Shown: piece after piece, positions 26,098 through 34,299 of the stretch
How the letters are laid out: the number at the start of each line of letters is the position of its first letter
Position numbering within the stretch: position 1 is the stretch's first letter
From: Vulcanimicrobiota bacterium
GTDB lineage: Bacteria; Vulcanimicrobiota; Xenobia; Xenobiales; JADMJV01
Assembly (NCBI GenBank): GCA_017307785.1
Contig: JAFKGI010000020.1
Span: 62,001-126,000 of the forward strand
Length of the DNA stretch: 64,000 nucleotides
Reading direction: 5' to 3'
Position numbers and translations under genes: made by a program
Notes under the pieces: generated by a model
Database searches by the model: none
What the model was told of the DNA's origin: nothing
Seen by the model: the letters and a program-made list of their open reading frames with translations, nothing else

Positions 26098-29000
26098 TTA
26101 TCTCCAATCTCCGTAGAGCGAAAAGGCCGCCCAATAGAAGGGATGCTGAAACTTAGCTTGCGCCATGACCTCGAGCTGAGCCTGCTGCAGCGCTTTGCTC
26201 AAACTCATACCCCTTGCCAGCTTCGGGTAGAGCGCCGACATCAAACGCTCGGTGCCGTCGTCGCTCACGTCCCAGAGGCTGGCCAGCACCGCCCGCCCCC
26301 CCGCCACCGAAAAAGCCTGAGCCAGGCTGGTCACCTCTCCCCCCGTGACATCCCCCTCCTGAATCGCCGTCTGACAGGCAGACAGCGTCACCAGACGCAG
26401 GTCCCGAAACGACAGTCCATAGACGTCTCGGATATGCAGGCGCGAACCGGCCACCACCAGATAGCTGGCCAGGGGATCGCGAGCGTTCAAAATCCCGTGG
26501 GTGGCCAAGTGCAGATAACCGGTTCCCTTGGGCAACGCGCGCAGCAACGGCGCAGCCGCGTCGGACCCAAAGTGCAGACCGGCCTTGGGAAAGAAGCGCG
26601 AGATGACTCGAACTTCCCGTTCAGCACCGGGCAACGAACCGTCCGGGTTGGCTAGAGCCAACAGGCCCTGAGCGGTCGGCACCGTTTTCTGCAGTTCCCG
26701 CAAATCGGCCGCCTTGACCAGTTCCACGCACTGCCAGCGCTGGGCCACAAACTCGGGACCCTTCGGACCCATGCTGCGAATCAACCCCGAGAAAGGCAAA
26801 TAGTAAAGATTGCCGCTGGGCACGATAGCCAGCACCGAACGCCCCTTCAGATCCGCTTCCAGCGGCCTCAAAAGCCAGTCGTAGAGCCGCCGGGAATCCT
26901 CCAGCAACGGCCGGGTATGATTGTCGTAGCCCGGGGCCTTGGGATCGCTCCAACGGAAACCCTTGATCAGGTCCGGCCGCGAGGCAAACCCTGCAATTCG
27001 AGTGCGCAAGCGGGCCACTCGCTTGTCCAATTCAGCCTGCGACACGGCGATGCGACGGGCTTTGACTCCCTGGCGGGTGACAACCAGCACGTACAGACCC
27101 TCCGGTCCCGGTACATACTGCACCAGGGCCGCATCTGCCGGCAGGCTGCGGCGAGCGCCTGCCAAATCCGCCGGTAAAACTCTCAAGGCCCGCCGATAGC
27201 GAGGCTCGCGCTGCAGCAGCTGCTCCAGCGCCTGCTCAAAGCGCTGGCGATTGTCCGCCAGCAGCTGGCTGTCGGCGGCCAGTCCCAGCGATCGCTGCAG
27301 CGAAGCCTGCTGCTCCAGGGCCTGTCCCTCCTCGCTGAGCAGTCGCACCCGGGCCACCTCCGGCCTCTGCCAGAGCGCTCTGGCACTGCGCTGCACCGCC
27401 TCCAGATTTTGAAAGCGGGTCAGGGTGGCAAACGACTCTTCCGGCCGCCCCAGCTCGGCCTGCAGGCGAGCCAACAGTAAGTAATTCCGGCGGTGCGCCT
27501 CCAGGGTCAGCGCCCCCGCCCCCAGCTCGGCCAGGTAGCCTTCCAGCGGCCCCGTCGCCTGCTGAAGCTGAGCCACCGCCTCCGCCTTGCGCCCACTCTC
27601 GGCCAGCAGGCGACCTCGGTCCATGGCCAGAGAAAGCAAGCCGGGGCGAAACTGGCAGCGCTCCCAGTCTTTCTGAAGCCCCTCTAGCAAGCGCTGGCGG
27701 TCGGCCAGCGCAACCTGGCCATTCAGTATTAGGGCGAAACGCGCATCGCGAAACCCGACCAGTCCATGATAGCGTGTCGACCGGTCGCTGGCCTCGTTCA
27801 GCGCGCGCAGGGTCTCGGGACTCGGGGCATGCAGCTGGCGCAGGGCCAAGTAGCGGCTTTCCAGCAGGTCCAGATCGCCGTGAGCAAAATCCAGTCGAAA
27901 ATCGCCGCCCAGGCGACGTCGCAGTCCGGGGGGACAGGTCTCGTCCTGACGCTGCTGATCCTCTTCCATCCAGCCCCGATAGGTTTGCAGGGTCGTGGCC
28001 GCCAATTCCAGCACGGGCCGGCTCTGCTCGAGAGTGCGGGTCTCCAGCCACAGATTGTCCAGCTCCAGCTCCAACAGGCCGTTCAAGGTCCCCAACTGGG
28101 CGCCATAACTCCCCTGCTCCAAAGCCTCCTGAGAAACCCGAAATAGCTGCTTAAGGTCCGCCTGCTGCAGCGCCTTGAACTCGTCCTTACCAAAGTTGAC
28201 TTCGCTGTTGAGAATGCCCGCCCAGTACTGGGCACAGCGCATCCACAAGCGCATATCCGAGCTCGACCCGTTCTTGTAGGCGGCAAAGGCCTCCCAGGCG
28301 CGGTCGTGACTGGCCCGCAACTCGCTCAGATCTTTTTCCACTCGCTCGCGCGCGGCTAACCGATAGCGCAGCGTCTCCAGCAGAAAATGGTAAAACGGCT
28401 GCCGCTCCGGTCGCGTATCCCGCAAGCTACGCTCCAATGGCTCCAGCACTTCGGCCGCCACATCCGCCCGGCCAAAGTCTAAGGCCGCCATGCCCATCGA
28501 GGCGTAGAGAAAACTGAGATTCTCCGCGTTCTCGCCAGCCCAAGCCACCATTTGCCGACGACGCGCGGCCGAATAAGGAAAGTCGCCGGCCAACATTCGC
28601 GCCAGGGCCGGATACAGTCGAGCCTCGGGCTTGCCCCCCAGCGTCTCCACGTAAGCATCAAAGACTGTGGCCAACTGACGGTAGTTCCCGACATCCAACA
28701 GGCGATTGGCATTGGGGATTCCCCAGTAGAACCAGTCGATGGCCTCCAAACGCGGACCCACCTCCACCGCCGGAGCCGCCTCCAAAGTCAGCACCGCTTC
28801 CTGGGGACTGAGCAGCGCCTTCACCGACTCGGAGGGAAGCGTGCCCTTCAACTCCAGGCCCCTCACCACCAGCGTGAAAAGTTGCCGCCGCCGCCCAGGC
28901 AAATCCGGCGTTTCCAAAGGCCAATCGTGAACCACGATAGCGGCCAGTTCCGGCTCCTCGGCCGCCTGCCGCAGAATGCCCCGCAAATCACCCGCCTGCT

Positions 29001-29112
29001 GACGCACTTCCAGCCTGGCGATGAAACCTTGCAATTGCTCCAGGGTAGGCTTGGCCCAGGCGGGTGAAAAGAGAAGCAGGCTAATCCAAAGAGAAAGCCT
29101 TGCGCGGAACAA
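26098..29112 (-). CDS. Exported CHAT-domain protease-like protein with TPR-like region
   Basis: The C-terminal 300 residues are a CHAT domain, a caspase-related cysteine protease fold. The catalytic His is in HLATHGIL near residue 869 and the Cys is in LSACQTA near 910. GRAVLASLWDVSD and the final HPFYWAAFSLYGDW are family hallmarks. The middle 600 residues are Leu/Ala/Arg-rich helices like TPR repeats. I place the start at TTG 29112 because it gives a good signal peptide (FRARLSLWISLLLFSPAWA), implying export, which is uncommon for a caspase-like enzyme. The start lies inside the 3' end of the M20 peptidase gene, overlapping by 32 bp, so translation is coupled. Confidence 0.82.
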   Translation of the reverse strand: MFRARLSLWISLLLFSPAWAKPTLEQLQGFIARLEVRQQAGDLRGILRQAAEEPELAAIVVHDWPLETPDLPGRRRQLFTLVVRGLELKGTLPSESVKALLSPQEAVLTLEAAPAVEVGPRLEAIDWFYWGIPNANRLLDVGNYRQLATVFDAYVETLGGKPEARLYPALARMLAGDFPYSAARRRQMVAWAGENAENLSFLYASMGMAALDFGRADVAAEVLEPLERSLRDTRPERQPFYHFLLETLRYRLAARERVEKDLSELRASHDRAWEAFAAYKNGSSSDMRLWMRCAQYWAGILNSEVNFGKDEFKALQQADLKQLFRVSQEALEQGSYGAQLGTLNGLLELELDNLWLETRTLEQSRPVLELAATTLQTYRGWMEEDQQRQDETCPPGLRRRLGGDFRLDFAHGDLDLLESRYLALRQLHAPSPETLRALNEASDRSTRYHGLVGFRDARFALILNGQVALADRQRLLEGLQKDWERCQFRPGLLSLAMDRGRLLAESGRKAEAVAQLQQATGPLEGYLAELGAGALTLEAHRRNYLLLARLQAELGRPEESFATLTRFQNLEAVQRSARALWQRPEVARVRLLSEEGQALEQQASLQRSLGLAADSQLLADNRQRFEQALEQLLQREPRYRRALRVLPADLAGARRSLPADAALVQYVPGPEGLYVLVVTRQGVKARRIAVSQAELDKRVARLRTRIAGFASRPDLIKGFRWSDPKAPGYDNHTRPLLEDSRRLYDWLLRPLEADLKGRSVLAIVPSGNLYYLPFSGLIRSMGPKGPEFVAQRWQCVELVKAADLRELQKTVPTAQGLLALANPDGSLPGAEREVRVISRFFPKAGLHFGSDAAAPLLRALPKGTGYLHLATHGILNARDPLASYLVVAGSRLHIRDVYGLSFRDLRLVTLSACQTAIQEGDVTGGEVTSLAQAFSVAGGRAVLASLWDVSDDGTERLMSALYPKLARGMSLSKALQQAQLEVMAQAKFQHPFYWAAFSLYGDWR

Positions 29113-30928
29113 TCTGGTCGCCTTGAACCTGCAGATCACAGCTGTTGGTGATATACCCCACCACGTGGCGAGCGGCCTGTTCCAGGTCGTCGATCTTGAT
29201 ATATTCCAGCGGCGTGTGCATGTCGCGCTCACCCGCCCCGACCGCCATGCTACGAATCTTTCCGGAGTTAAAGGCCCGGGTGTTGGCATCCGAACCGGCA
29301 CCGGTGAGAATGGGTGCGGGAATTGGGCGAGGGGTCAGGCCGCTGTTGGTCATGGACCGGTAGACCACCTGAACCAACGGGTCGTCCTGACTATAGTTAT
29401 ACTTAACCGAACTGGGATTGACGATCACGGCGTCGTTGGTGAGGTGCACGTCCTTCACGTCCAGAGCATCCACCACAAAGCCCAGCGTCGGCCGGTTGCT
29501 GATGTCTTCGGGCTTGAGGCGGCTGGCGCCCAACAGCCCTCGCTCCTCATCCACGGTGAAGACGAACCTGACCTCGGGGTGAGCCAGACCCTGTTCCAGC
29601 ACGCTTTGAGTGCCTTCTAAAATCTCGGCCAGACCGGCCCGGTCGTCCGCTCCCAGAATCGTCTTCTCGTTGGTGTGGATGCGCCGCGGCCCCACAATGA
29701 TGTTTTCGGCCTTGGTGGGCATGACCGTGTCCTGATGGGCGCTCAGCATCACCGTCGGGCTATCCTCGTAGCCCTTGGTGGCGGGCAACGTGGCGAGAAT
29801 GGTGCCGTCGTCGCGGCGCTCGCTAGCGATGCCCAGCTTGCTCAGTCGAGCCTGCAGCTCATCGCCCACCAGCTTCTCCTCGCCAGACGGTCCGTGAATG
29901 CCGGCCAGGCTGACGAAATTGTGGATCAGACGCTCGCGGTTGACGGTAGCCACCGGGCGTTCCTCGAAATGCATGCTCTGAATCGGCTTCTGGGCCAGCA
30001 GCCGATTGCCCAGAATGGTGGTGTCCAGCAAAAAGCCCACCACCGGCTGACCGATCAAGCCGTTCATGCTCAGAAAGCCGCGCTTCAGCAGGCCAGGTTT
30101 GCTGAGTTCGGTCTTAGGTTTGGGCGCCTCCACCGCCTCGCTAGAAGGCGGCTTGATCTTATCGATGACGCGCCCCACCAGTTCGCCGGCGCCGCGACCG
30201 ACGCCCAACGTGCTCTCCACCAGACCGCCCAGCACCATCCCGCTGAGCGGGCCAATCAAGGTGGTAGCCAGCGCATTGCCGACGGGACCACCGATGGCGT
30301 TGCCAATCATGCCCGGAACCGTGTAGGCCACCACCAGGGTGCTGGCGGTTGCGCCCACCAGTTCGGAAATTTCCAGCGCCTTGCTGCGCGACTGGATCGG
30401 TCCCAGCGCGCCGTCCAAACCGCGCTGCACCAGGGGACGAAAGGCTTTGGCCTGACCGGGCAACTGCTTGTGAATTTCCACCTTGGAGGGGGCATCCTCG
30501 GGACCGACCACCTGAGCGGCCAGACCGCGCACCAGCCCCACGCCGGCTCCCACGGCCGCACCCGCCACTCGACCCAGCTGCTTGCCCACTCCGATATGCT
30601 TCTCTTCCCAGGCCGACAGCGCCATGGCGCCGATCATCGTGCCGATGGCGGCGGGACCGAAGAGAGCGTCAGGAATCACGTTGATGCCGGCGGTCAGGGC
30701 CATCAAGGGCAGGGCCGCCGTCGCGTAAGAAACCATCGCCAGGGTTCCGAGCTTCTTGCCCTGGTGAGCGCAAATCTCGATGGATTCGGCCATTTTTTCA
30801 CCAAATGGACTCTTCTGCGGTGGCGGTGCGCCACCCAGATCCACTTTGTCGCCAGCTCCCTGGGGAGTCTGTTTGAGCGTCTGCAACCGCGAAGCGGGCA
30901 GGTTCTGAACGTTTGCCTGAATCTTCAT
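29081..30928 (-). CDS. M20/M42-type zinc peptidase with N-terminal membrane domain
   Basis: This 615-residue protein joins two parts. Residues about 50-270 are Gly/Ala-rich hydrophobic stretches with several GxxxG-like segments, probably membrane-inserted. Residues about 320-612 are a metallo-aminopeptidase domain related to peptidase T: LSAHQDTV near 394 (metal His), ILGADDRAG near 425 (bridging Asp), VDEERG near 456 (catalytic and metal Glu), VDALD near 480 and ERDMHTPLE near 579 (last His). The N-terminus has no signal peptide and includes a DKVDL motif at 27-31. It is the first gene of an operon with the CHAT protein and bcp. The combination with a membrane domain is unusual for this family. 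Confidence 0.8.
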   Translation of the reverse strand: MKIQANVQNLPASRLQTLKQTPQGAGDKVDLGGAPPPQKSPFGEKMAESIEICAHQGKKLGTLAMVSYATAALPLMALTAGINVIPDALFGPAAIGTMIGAMALSAWEEKHIGVGKQLGRVAGAAVGAGVGLVRGLAAQVVGPEDAPSKVEIHKQLPGQAKAFRPLVQRGLDGALGPIQSRSKALEISELVGATASTLVVAYTVPGMIGNAIGGPVGNALATTLIGPLSGMVLGGLVESTLGVGRGAGELVGRVIDKIKPPSSEAVEAPKPKTELSKPGLLKRGFLSMNGLIGQPVVGFLLDTTILGNRLLAQKPIQSMHFEERPVATVNRERLIHNFVSLAGIHGPSGEEKLVGDELQARLSKLGIASERRDDGTILATLPATKGYEDSPTVMLSAHQDTVMPTKAENIIVGPRRIHTNEKTILGADDRAGLAEILEGTQSVLEQGLAHPEVRFVFTVDEERGLLGASRLKPEDISNRPTLGFVVDALDVKDVHLTNDAVIVNPSSVKYNYSQDDPLVQVVYRSMTNSGLTPRPIPAPILTGAGSDANTRAFNSGKIRSMAVGAGERDMHTPLEYIKIDDLEQAARHVVGYITNSCDLQVQGDQIVPRKAFSLD

Positions 30929-31042
30929 CTGGGTGTCCCTCGTGTCGCCTGTTTTGTGTGTTTATCTTTCGTTAATTGTAGAGCGAGGAACTGAAAGATC
31001 TCTGGAAACCCGTTCATGGATTGTTAACTTTAAGGTCCAACC

Positions 31043-31402
31043 TCAGCGGGGGCGCTGCATCGAATCGGGGTTCTCCCCGGCCAGCAAGCCCAGACGGGCT
31101 CCCTCCTCGCCCAACTCCAAACACTCGAAGAGATTGCGTACGCACTGACCCAGCCGGTCCCTTCCCAGCCCGGCGGCGGCGATGCCTTCGGCGAGACGCC
31201 TGCCTCGCTCGGCCGCCCGGTCGCGAGCTTGATAAGCGCTGATATTGTTGCTGTAGTCCTGGGTCATCTGGTAGACCAGCAGCGGTTCCAGCAACTCCTC
31301 GGCGGCGCGCGCCAGCTCCTTTTCCCCCTGCAGCAAACGCAAGATACGCCCGGCCACGGTGGCCGCGTGGGGCAGGTTCAGAGGGATCTGAAAATAAGCC
31401 AC
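31043..31402 (-). CDS. Hypothetical helical protein
   Basis: I do not recognise this 119-residue protein. It starts MAYFQIPLNLPH, is mostly helical with many Arg, Glu and Leu, and has no signal or membrane segment. It is divergent from the hydrolase gene across 55 bp and ends 114 bp before the M20 peptidase start, so it could be the first gene of that operon. Codon use and frame fit a real gene better than the overlapping alternatives. Confidence 0.5.
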   Translation of the reverse strand: MAYFQIPLNLPHAATVAGRILRLLQGEKELARAAEELLEPLLVYQMTQDYSNNISAYQARDRAAERGRRLAEGIAAAGLGRDRLGQCVRNLFECLELGEEGARLGLLAGENPDSMQRPR

Positions 31403-31457
31403 GGCTTAGGAAAAATTCTGGGGGAGCGGCCCCGCTCCTGGCAGAAAACGCGGCTCC

Positions 31458-32231
31458 ATGCACACCCATCATGAAAGCAGCGGCGACGGCCCTCCTCTCC
31501 TACTCTTCAACGGGCTCGGCTTCAGCCACTGGAGCTGGAGTTGGCAATGGCAGGCCTTCCCCGAATTGCGCCTGATTGCCATCGAGAACCGCGGCGTGGG
31601 CGGCTCCGAGCTGGGGCCCGAGCCCTTCGACCTGGTAGACCTGGCAGACGACGGCGCCCGTCTGCTGGACCGACTCGGCATCGCCCGCGCTCACGTCTGG
31701 GGCGTCTCCATGGGCGGCATGATCGCTCAGGAGTTCGCGCTCAAACACCCGGACCGCTGCGCAGGACTGATCTTGGGCTGCACCTTGGCCGGCGGTGCCT
31801 CGGCTACCACCATGAGCGCCCAAACCATCGAATTTATGACGCGCCTGGCCCGCGAAGGCCTCACCGACGCCTCGGTGCGCGGCGCCATGCGGCTCAACTT
31901 CAGCGACGCCGCCCCTCAAGAGCTGATCGACCGCTACATCCGCCTGCGCATGAGTCACAACCCGCCCCTGGAAACCTGGAATTGGCAACGCTCGGCTACG
32001 GGCCGATTCGATGTCAGCAGTCGCCTGAGCAGCTACCGAGGACCAGCTTTGCTGATGCACGGGGACGAGGACGAAGTGGTGCCCAGCGCCAACCTGGCCG
32101 TCCTGCGCGGCCTCCTCCCCCAGGCTCAGGTCCAAGAGTTCCCCGGCGCCCGCCATCTCTTCTGGATCGAACATGCGGAGCAGGTCAATCAGATTGTCCG
32201 CGACTTCGTTATGACCAAAAGTTATCAATAG
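31458..32231 (+). CDS. Alpha/beta-hydrolase
   Basis: The 257-residue product has the classic triad: the nucleophile S84 in GVSMGG, an Asp in HGDEDEVVP near 200 and a His in ARHLFW near 232. LLLFNGLGFSH near residue 14 carries the oxyanion-hole segment. Members cleave esters, amides or carbon-carbon bonds; the substrate is not known. The ribosome site is weak. Confidence 0.85.
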   Translation: MHTHHESSGDGPPLLLFNGLGFSHWSWSWQWQAFPELRLIAIENRGVGGSELGPEPFDLVDLADDGARLLDRLGIARAHVWGVSMGGMIAQEFALKHPDRCAGLILGCTLAGGASATTMSAQTIEFMTRLAREGLTDASVRGAMRLNFSDAAPQELIDRYIRLRMSHNPPLETWNWQRSATGRFDVSSRLSSYRGPALLMHGDEDEVVPSANLAVLRGLLPQAQVQEFPGARHLFWIEHAEQVNQIVRDFVMTKSYQ

Positions 32232-32283
32232 CCACCCAAAGATTCATTGGACTTATGCCAAGAAAGTAGCGTAAGATCACGCT

Positions 32284-32895
32284 ATGATAGAAGCACTGTT
32301 TCTCGATGTCGGGGGGGTCCTGGGGACCAACGGCTGGGGAAACGCCAGCAGGCGACGAGCCTGCCAAAAATTCGGCCTGGATCGGACCGAATTCGAAGAG
32401 CGTCACCGTCTGATCTGCGACGCCTATGAATTGGGCAAACTCTCACTCGACCAGTATTTGGACCACACCGTGTTCCACCAGGCTCGAGACTTCTCGCGCC
32501 AAGAATTTCACCAGTTCCTACACGCTCAATCTGAACCTCACGCCGAAATGATCGAATTCGTCAGCGCCATCAAAAGAAAGTATGGGCTCAAGGTCTTTGT
32601 CGTGAGCAACGAGGGTCGGGAGCTCTCCAACCACCGCATCGAAGCCTTTGGCCTGCGCGATTTCGTGGACGGATTCTGCGTCTCTTCCTACGTGCGCTTC
32701 CGCAAGCCCGACCCGGACATCTTCGGGTTGGCGCTGGCCATGTCCATGCGTCCGGCCAGCCGCACCCTCTACGTCGACGACCGGGAAATCTTCGTGGAGG
32801 TCGCTCAAGGATATGGGATGAAGGGCTGTCTGCACGATTCCACTCAGATCGCGGACACCATTCATGTCTTCCAACAGCACGGACTCACCCTCTAG
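32284..32895 (+). CDS. HAD-superfamily hydrolase
   Basis: This 203-residue protein has the HAD motifs in order: the nucleophile D8 in LFLDVGGVL, VVSNEGREL near 101, the Lys of RFRKPDPD near 139 and LYVDDRE near 160. In motif I the usual second Asp is Gly (DVGGV), as in the GGVL subgroup; catalysis may then differ from that of standard phosphatases. First gene of a three-gene operon; its 3' end overlaps the methyltransferase gene by 32 bp. Confidence 0.82.
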   Translation: MIEALFLDVGGVLGTNGWGNASRRRACQKFGLDRTEFEERHRLICDAYELGKLSLDQYLDHTVFHQARDFSRQEFHQFLHAQSEPHAEMIEFVSAIKRKYGLKVFVVSNEGRELSNHRIEAFGLRDFVDGFCVSSYVRFRKPDPDIFGLALAMSMRPASRTLYVDDREIFVEVAQGYGMKGCLHDSTQIADTIHVFQQHGLTL

Positions 32896-33508
32896 ACTCC
32901 AACAAGCCGTCCAGACCCGCATCCCCGAGGCGCGGCTGGTACCCACTCGGGTGGGTACCGTGCTGCTGCATCTGCTGCAGCCCGATTTCCCGCGCGCTCC
33001 TCTCGATCCAGCGGTGGCCCGCGCCGTTTGGGACAGCCCGCCTTACTGGGCCTTCTGCTGGCCGGGGGGCGGCTGGCTCAGCCAGTGGCTGCCTCAGCAA
33101 CCCTGCCCCGGCACGGTGGTCGACCTGGGCTGCGGCTCGGGCATTCTCTCCATCGCGCTGCGCCAAAAAGGCTGGGACGTCTGGGCCGTCGACTCCGACC
33201 CCGAGGCCCGCCTGGCCAGCGCCCACAACGCTCAGGCCAACGGCGTGGAGTTTCCCATCGTGGCCTCACTAGAAGAAGTGCCGCGAGCCGACCTGCTGGT
33301 TCTGGCCGACTTCCTGTACGACCCGGCCAACATCGCGGGCATCGAGGAACTGGCCGTATTTTGCCCCAACCTGCTGCTGGCCGACTGCCGCCTGCGCCAG
33401 CCTCCGCCCGGCTTCACCCCCCTGGGAGAGCATCACTTCCGCATCATCCCTGACCTCGACTGGGGAGACGAATTCACTCGCATCTTTGTAGCCGAAAGGA
33501 AACCATGA
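32864..33508 (+). CDS. Class I SAM-dependent methyltransferase, ETFB-lysine/PrmA-like
   Basis: The 214-residue protein has a Rossmann SAM-binding motif, VVDLGCGSGILS near residue 85, then VWAVDSDPEA with the ribose-binding Asp. The preceding PPYWAFCWPGG is typical of the group containing ETF-beta lysine methyltransferase and ribosomal-protein L11 methyltransferase, so a protein substrate is likely. It overlaps the HAD gene upstream and shares ATGA with the HhH gene downstream. Confidence 0.8.
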   Translation: MSSNSTDSPSRLQQAVQTRIPEARLVPTRVGTVLLHLLQPDFPRAPLDPAVARAVWDSPPYWAFCWPGGGWLSQWLPQQPCPGTVVDLGCGSGILSIALRQKGWDVWAVDSDPEARLASAHNAQANGVEFPIVASLEEVPRADLLVLADFLYDPANIAGIEELAVFCPNLLLADCRLRQPPPGFTPLGEHHFRIIPDLDWGDEFTRIFVAERKP

Positions 33509-33699
33509 CCAACGTCAACACCGCCACCGCCGCAGAGTTGGACGCCCTCGACGGGCTCAAAGGTCACGGCTTCGAAATCGTGCGCTATCGGGAAGAACGA
33601 GGCGGTTTTAGCGAACTCCGCCAGCTCGAGGAAGTGCCCGGTATGGCCCAGGTTCTGACCGCCGAGCTGCGCGCCCAGCTTACTCTGGCAGACGAGTGA
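33505..33699 (+). CDS. Small helix-hairpin-helix (ComEA-like) protein
   Basis: This 64-residue protein is a single double helix-hairpin-helix unit: VNTATAAELDALDGLKGHG, then IVRYREERGGF with the second hairpin around EVPGMAQ. This is the module of ComEA and competence-type DNA-binding proteins, here without a signal or membrane anchor. It overlaps the methyltransferase gene by 4 bp (ATGA) and the convergent gene by 20 bp. Confidence 0.72.
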   Translation: MTNVNTATAAELDALDGLKGHGFEIVRYREERGGFSELRQLEEVPGMAQVLTAELRAQLTLADE

Positions 33700-34297
33700 T
33701 CAGAAAGGTCTTGGAAAAGCCCTTGTCGTTCACTTCCAGCTGCTGACCGGCCTCGGGCTGAATGCCCTCGGGCAATTTCAGGCCCGTCAGGTTTTCGCTC
33801 CGCTGACCACGGCTGCGATTGTTGGCCGAAGTCATATGCCCGATCACGGACATGGTCTCGCCGCCCATCAGCCAGCTGCCGACGCCCGGAGCCAGCGCGT
33901 AAGTGCCGGCCAGGGTGGCCGCCTTGAAACCAGCCCTCATGAAGATCCCGGTCTTCTCTTCGTTCACGCCCAGCCGGGCGCCCAACTGCTCGCCCATCCG
34001 TTCCACGCCCTGGGCGATGGCCGGCCCGAAATAACCACCCGCTGCCGCAGCCGCCACACCGCCGCCCACGGCCACGCCCACCTGCACCCACGGATTGCTG
34101 GTGGTCTGGTTGAGCACGGCCAGCAGCGTCTGACTGGTGGCCACTCCCGCGAAAACCGCCGGAGCCAACCGGGGCGCGGCGCTCCAGCTGTCGGCCACGT
34201 CCACGGCCAACTCGGCCATATGGGTGGCCACCGTGGGTTCGTCCACGCGCTTGATGAAATACTGAGGAGCTCGAGCGGTCGAACGTTGAATTTCCAC
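33680..34297 (-). CDS. Hypothetical Gly/Ala-rich membrane-associated protein
   Basis: I do not recognise this 205-residue protein. It has a soluble N-terminus, a Gly/Ala-rich hydrophobic middle (GVAVGGGVAAAAAGGYFG and a second Ala/Gly stretch) that could insert in a membrane, and a polar C-terminus. Its style resembles the N-terminal half of the M20-type peptidase. The GTG start is 2 bp after the coiled-coil gene stop, so they form an operon. Confidence 0.6.
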   Translation of the reverse strand: MEIQRSTARAPQYFIKRVDEPTVATHMAELAVDVADSWSAAPRLAPAVFAGVATSQTLLAVLNQTTSNPWVQVGVAVGGGVAAAAAGGYFGPAIAQGVERMGEQLGARLGVNEEKTGIFMRAGFKAATLAGTYALAPGVGSWLMGGETMSVIGHMTSANNRSRGQRSENLTGLKLPEGIQPEAGQQLEVNDKGFSKTFLITRLPE

Positions 34298-34299
34298 GA

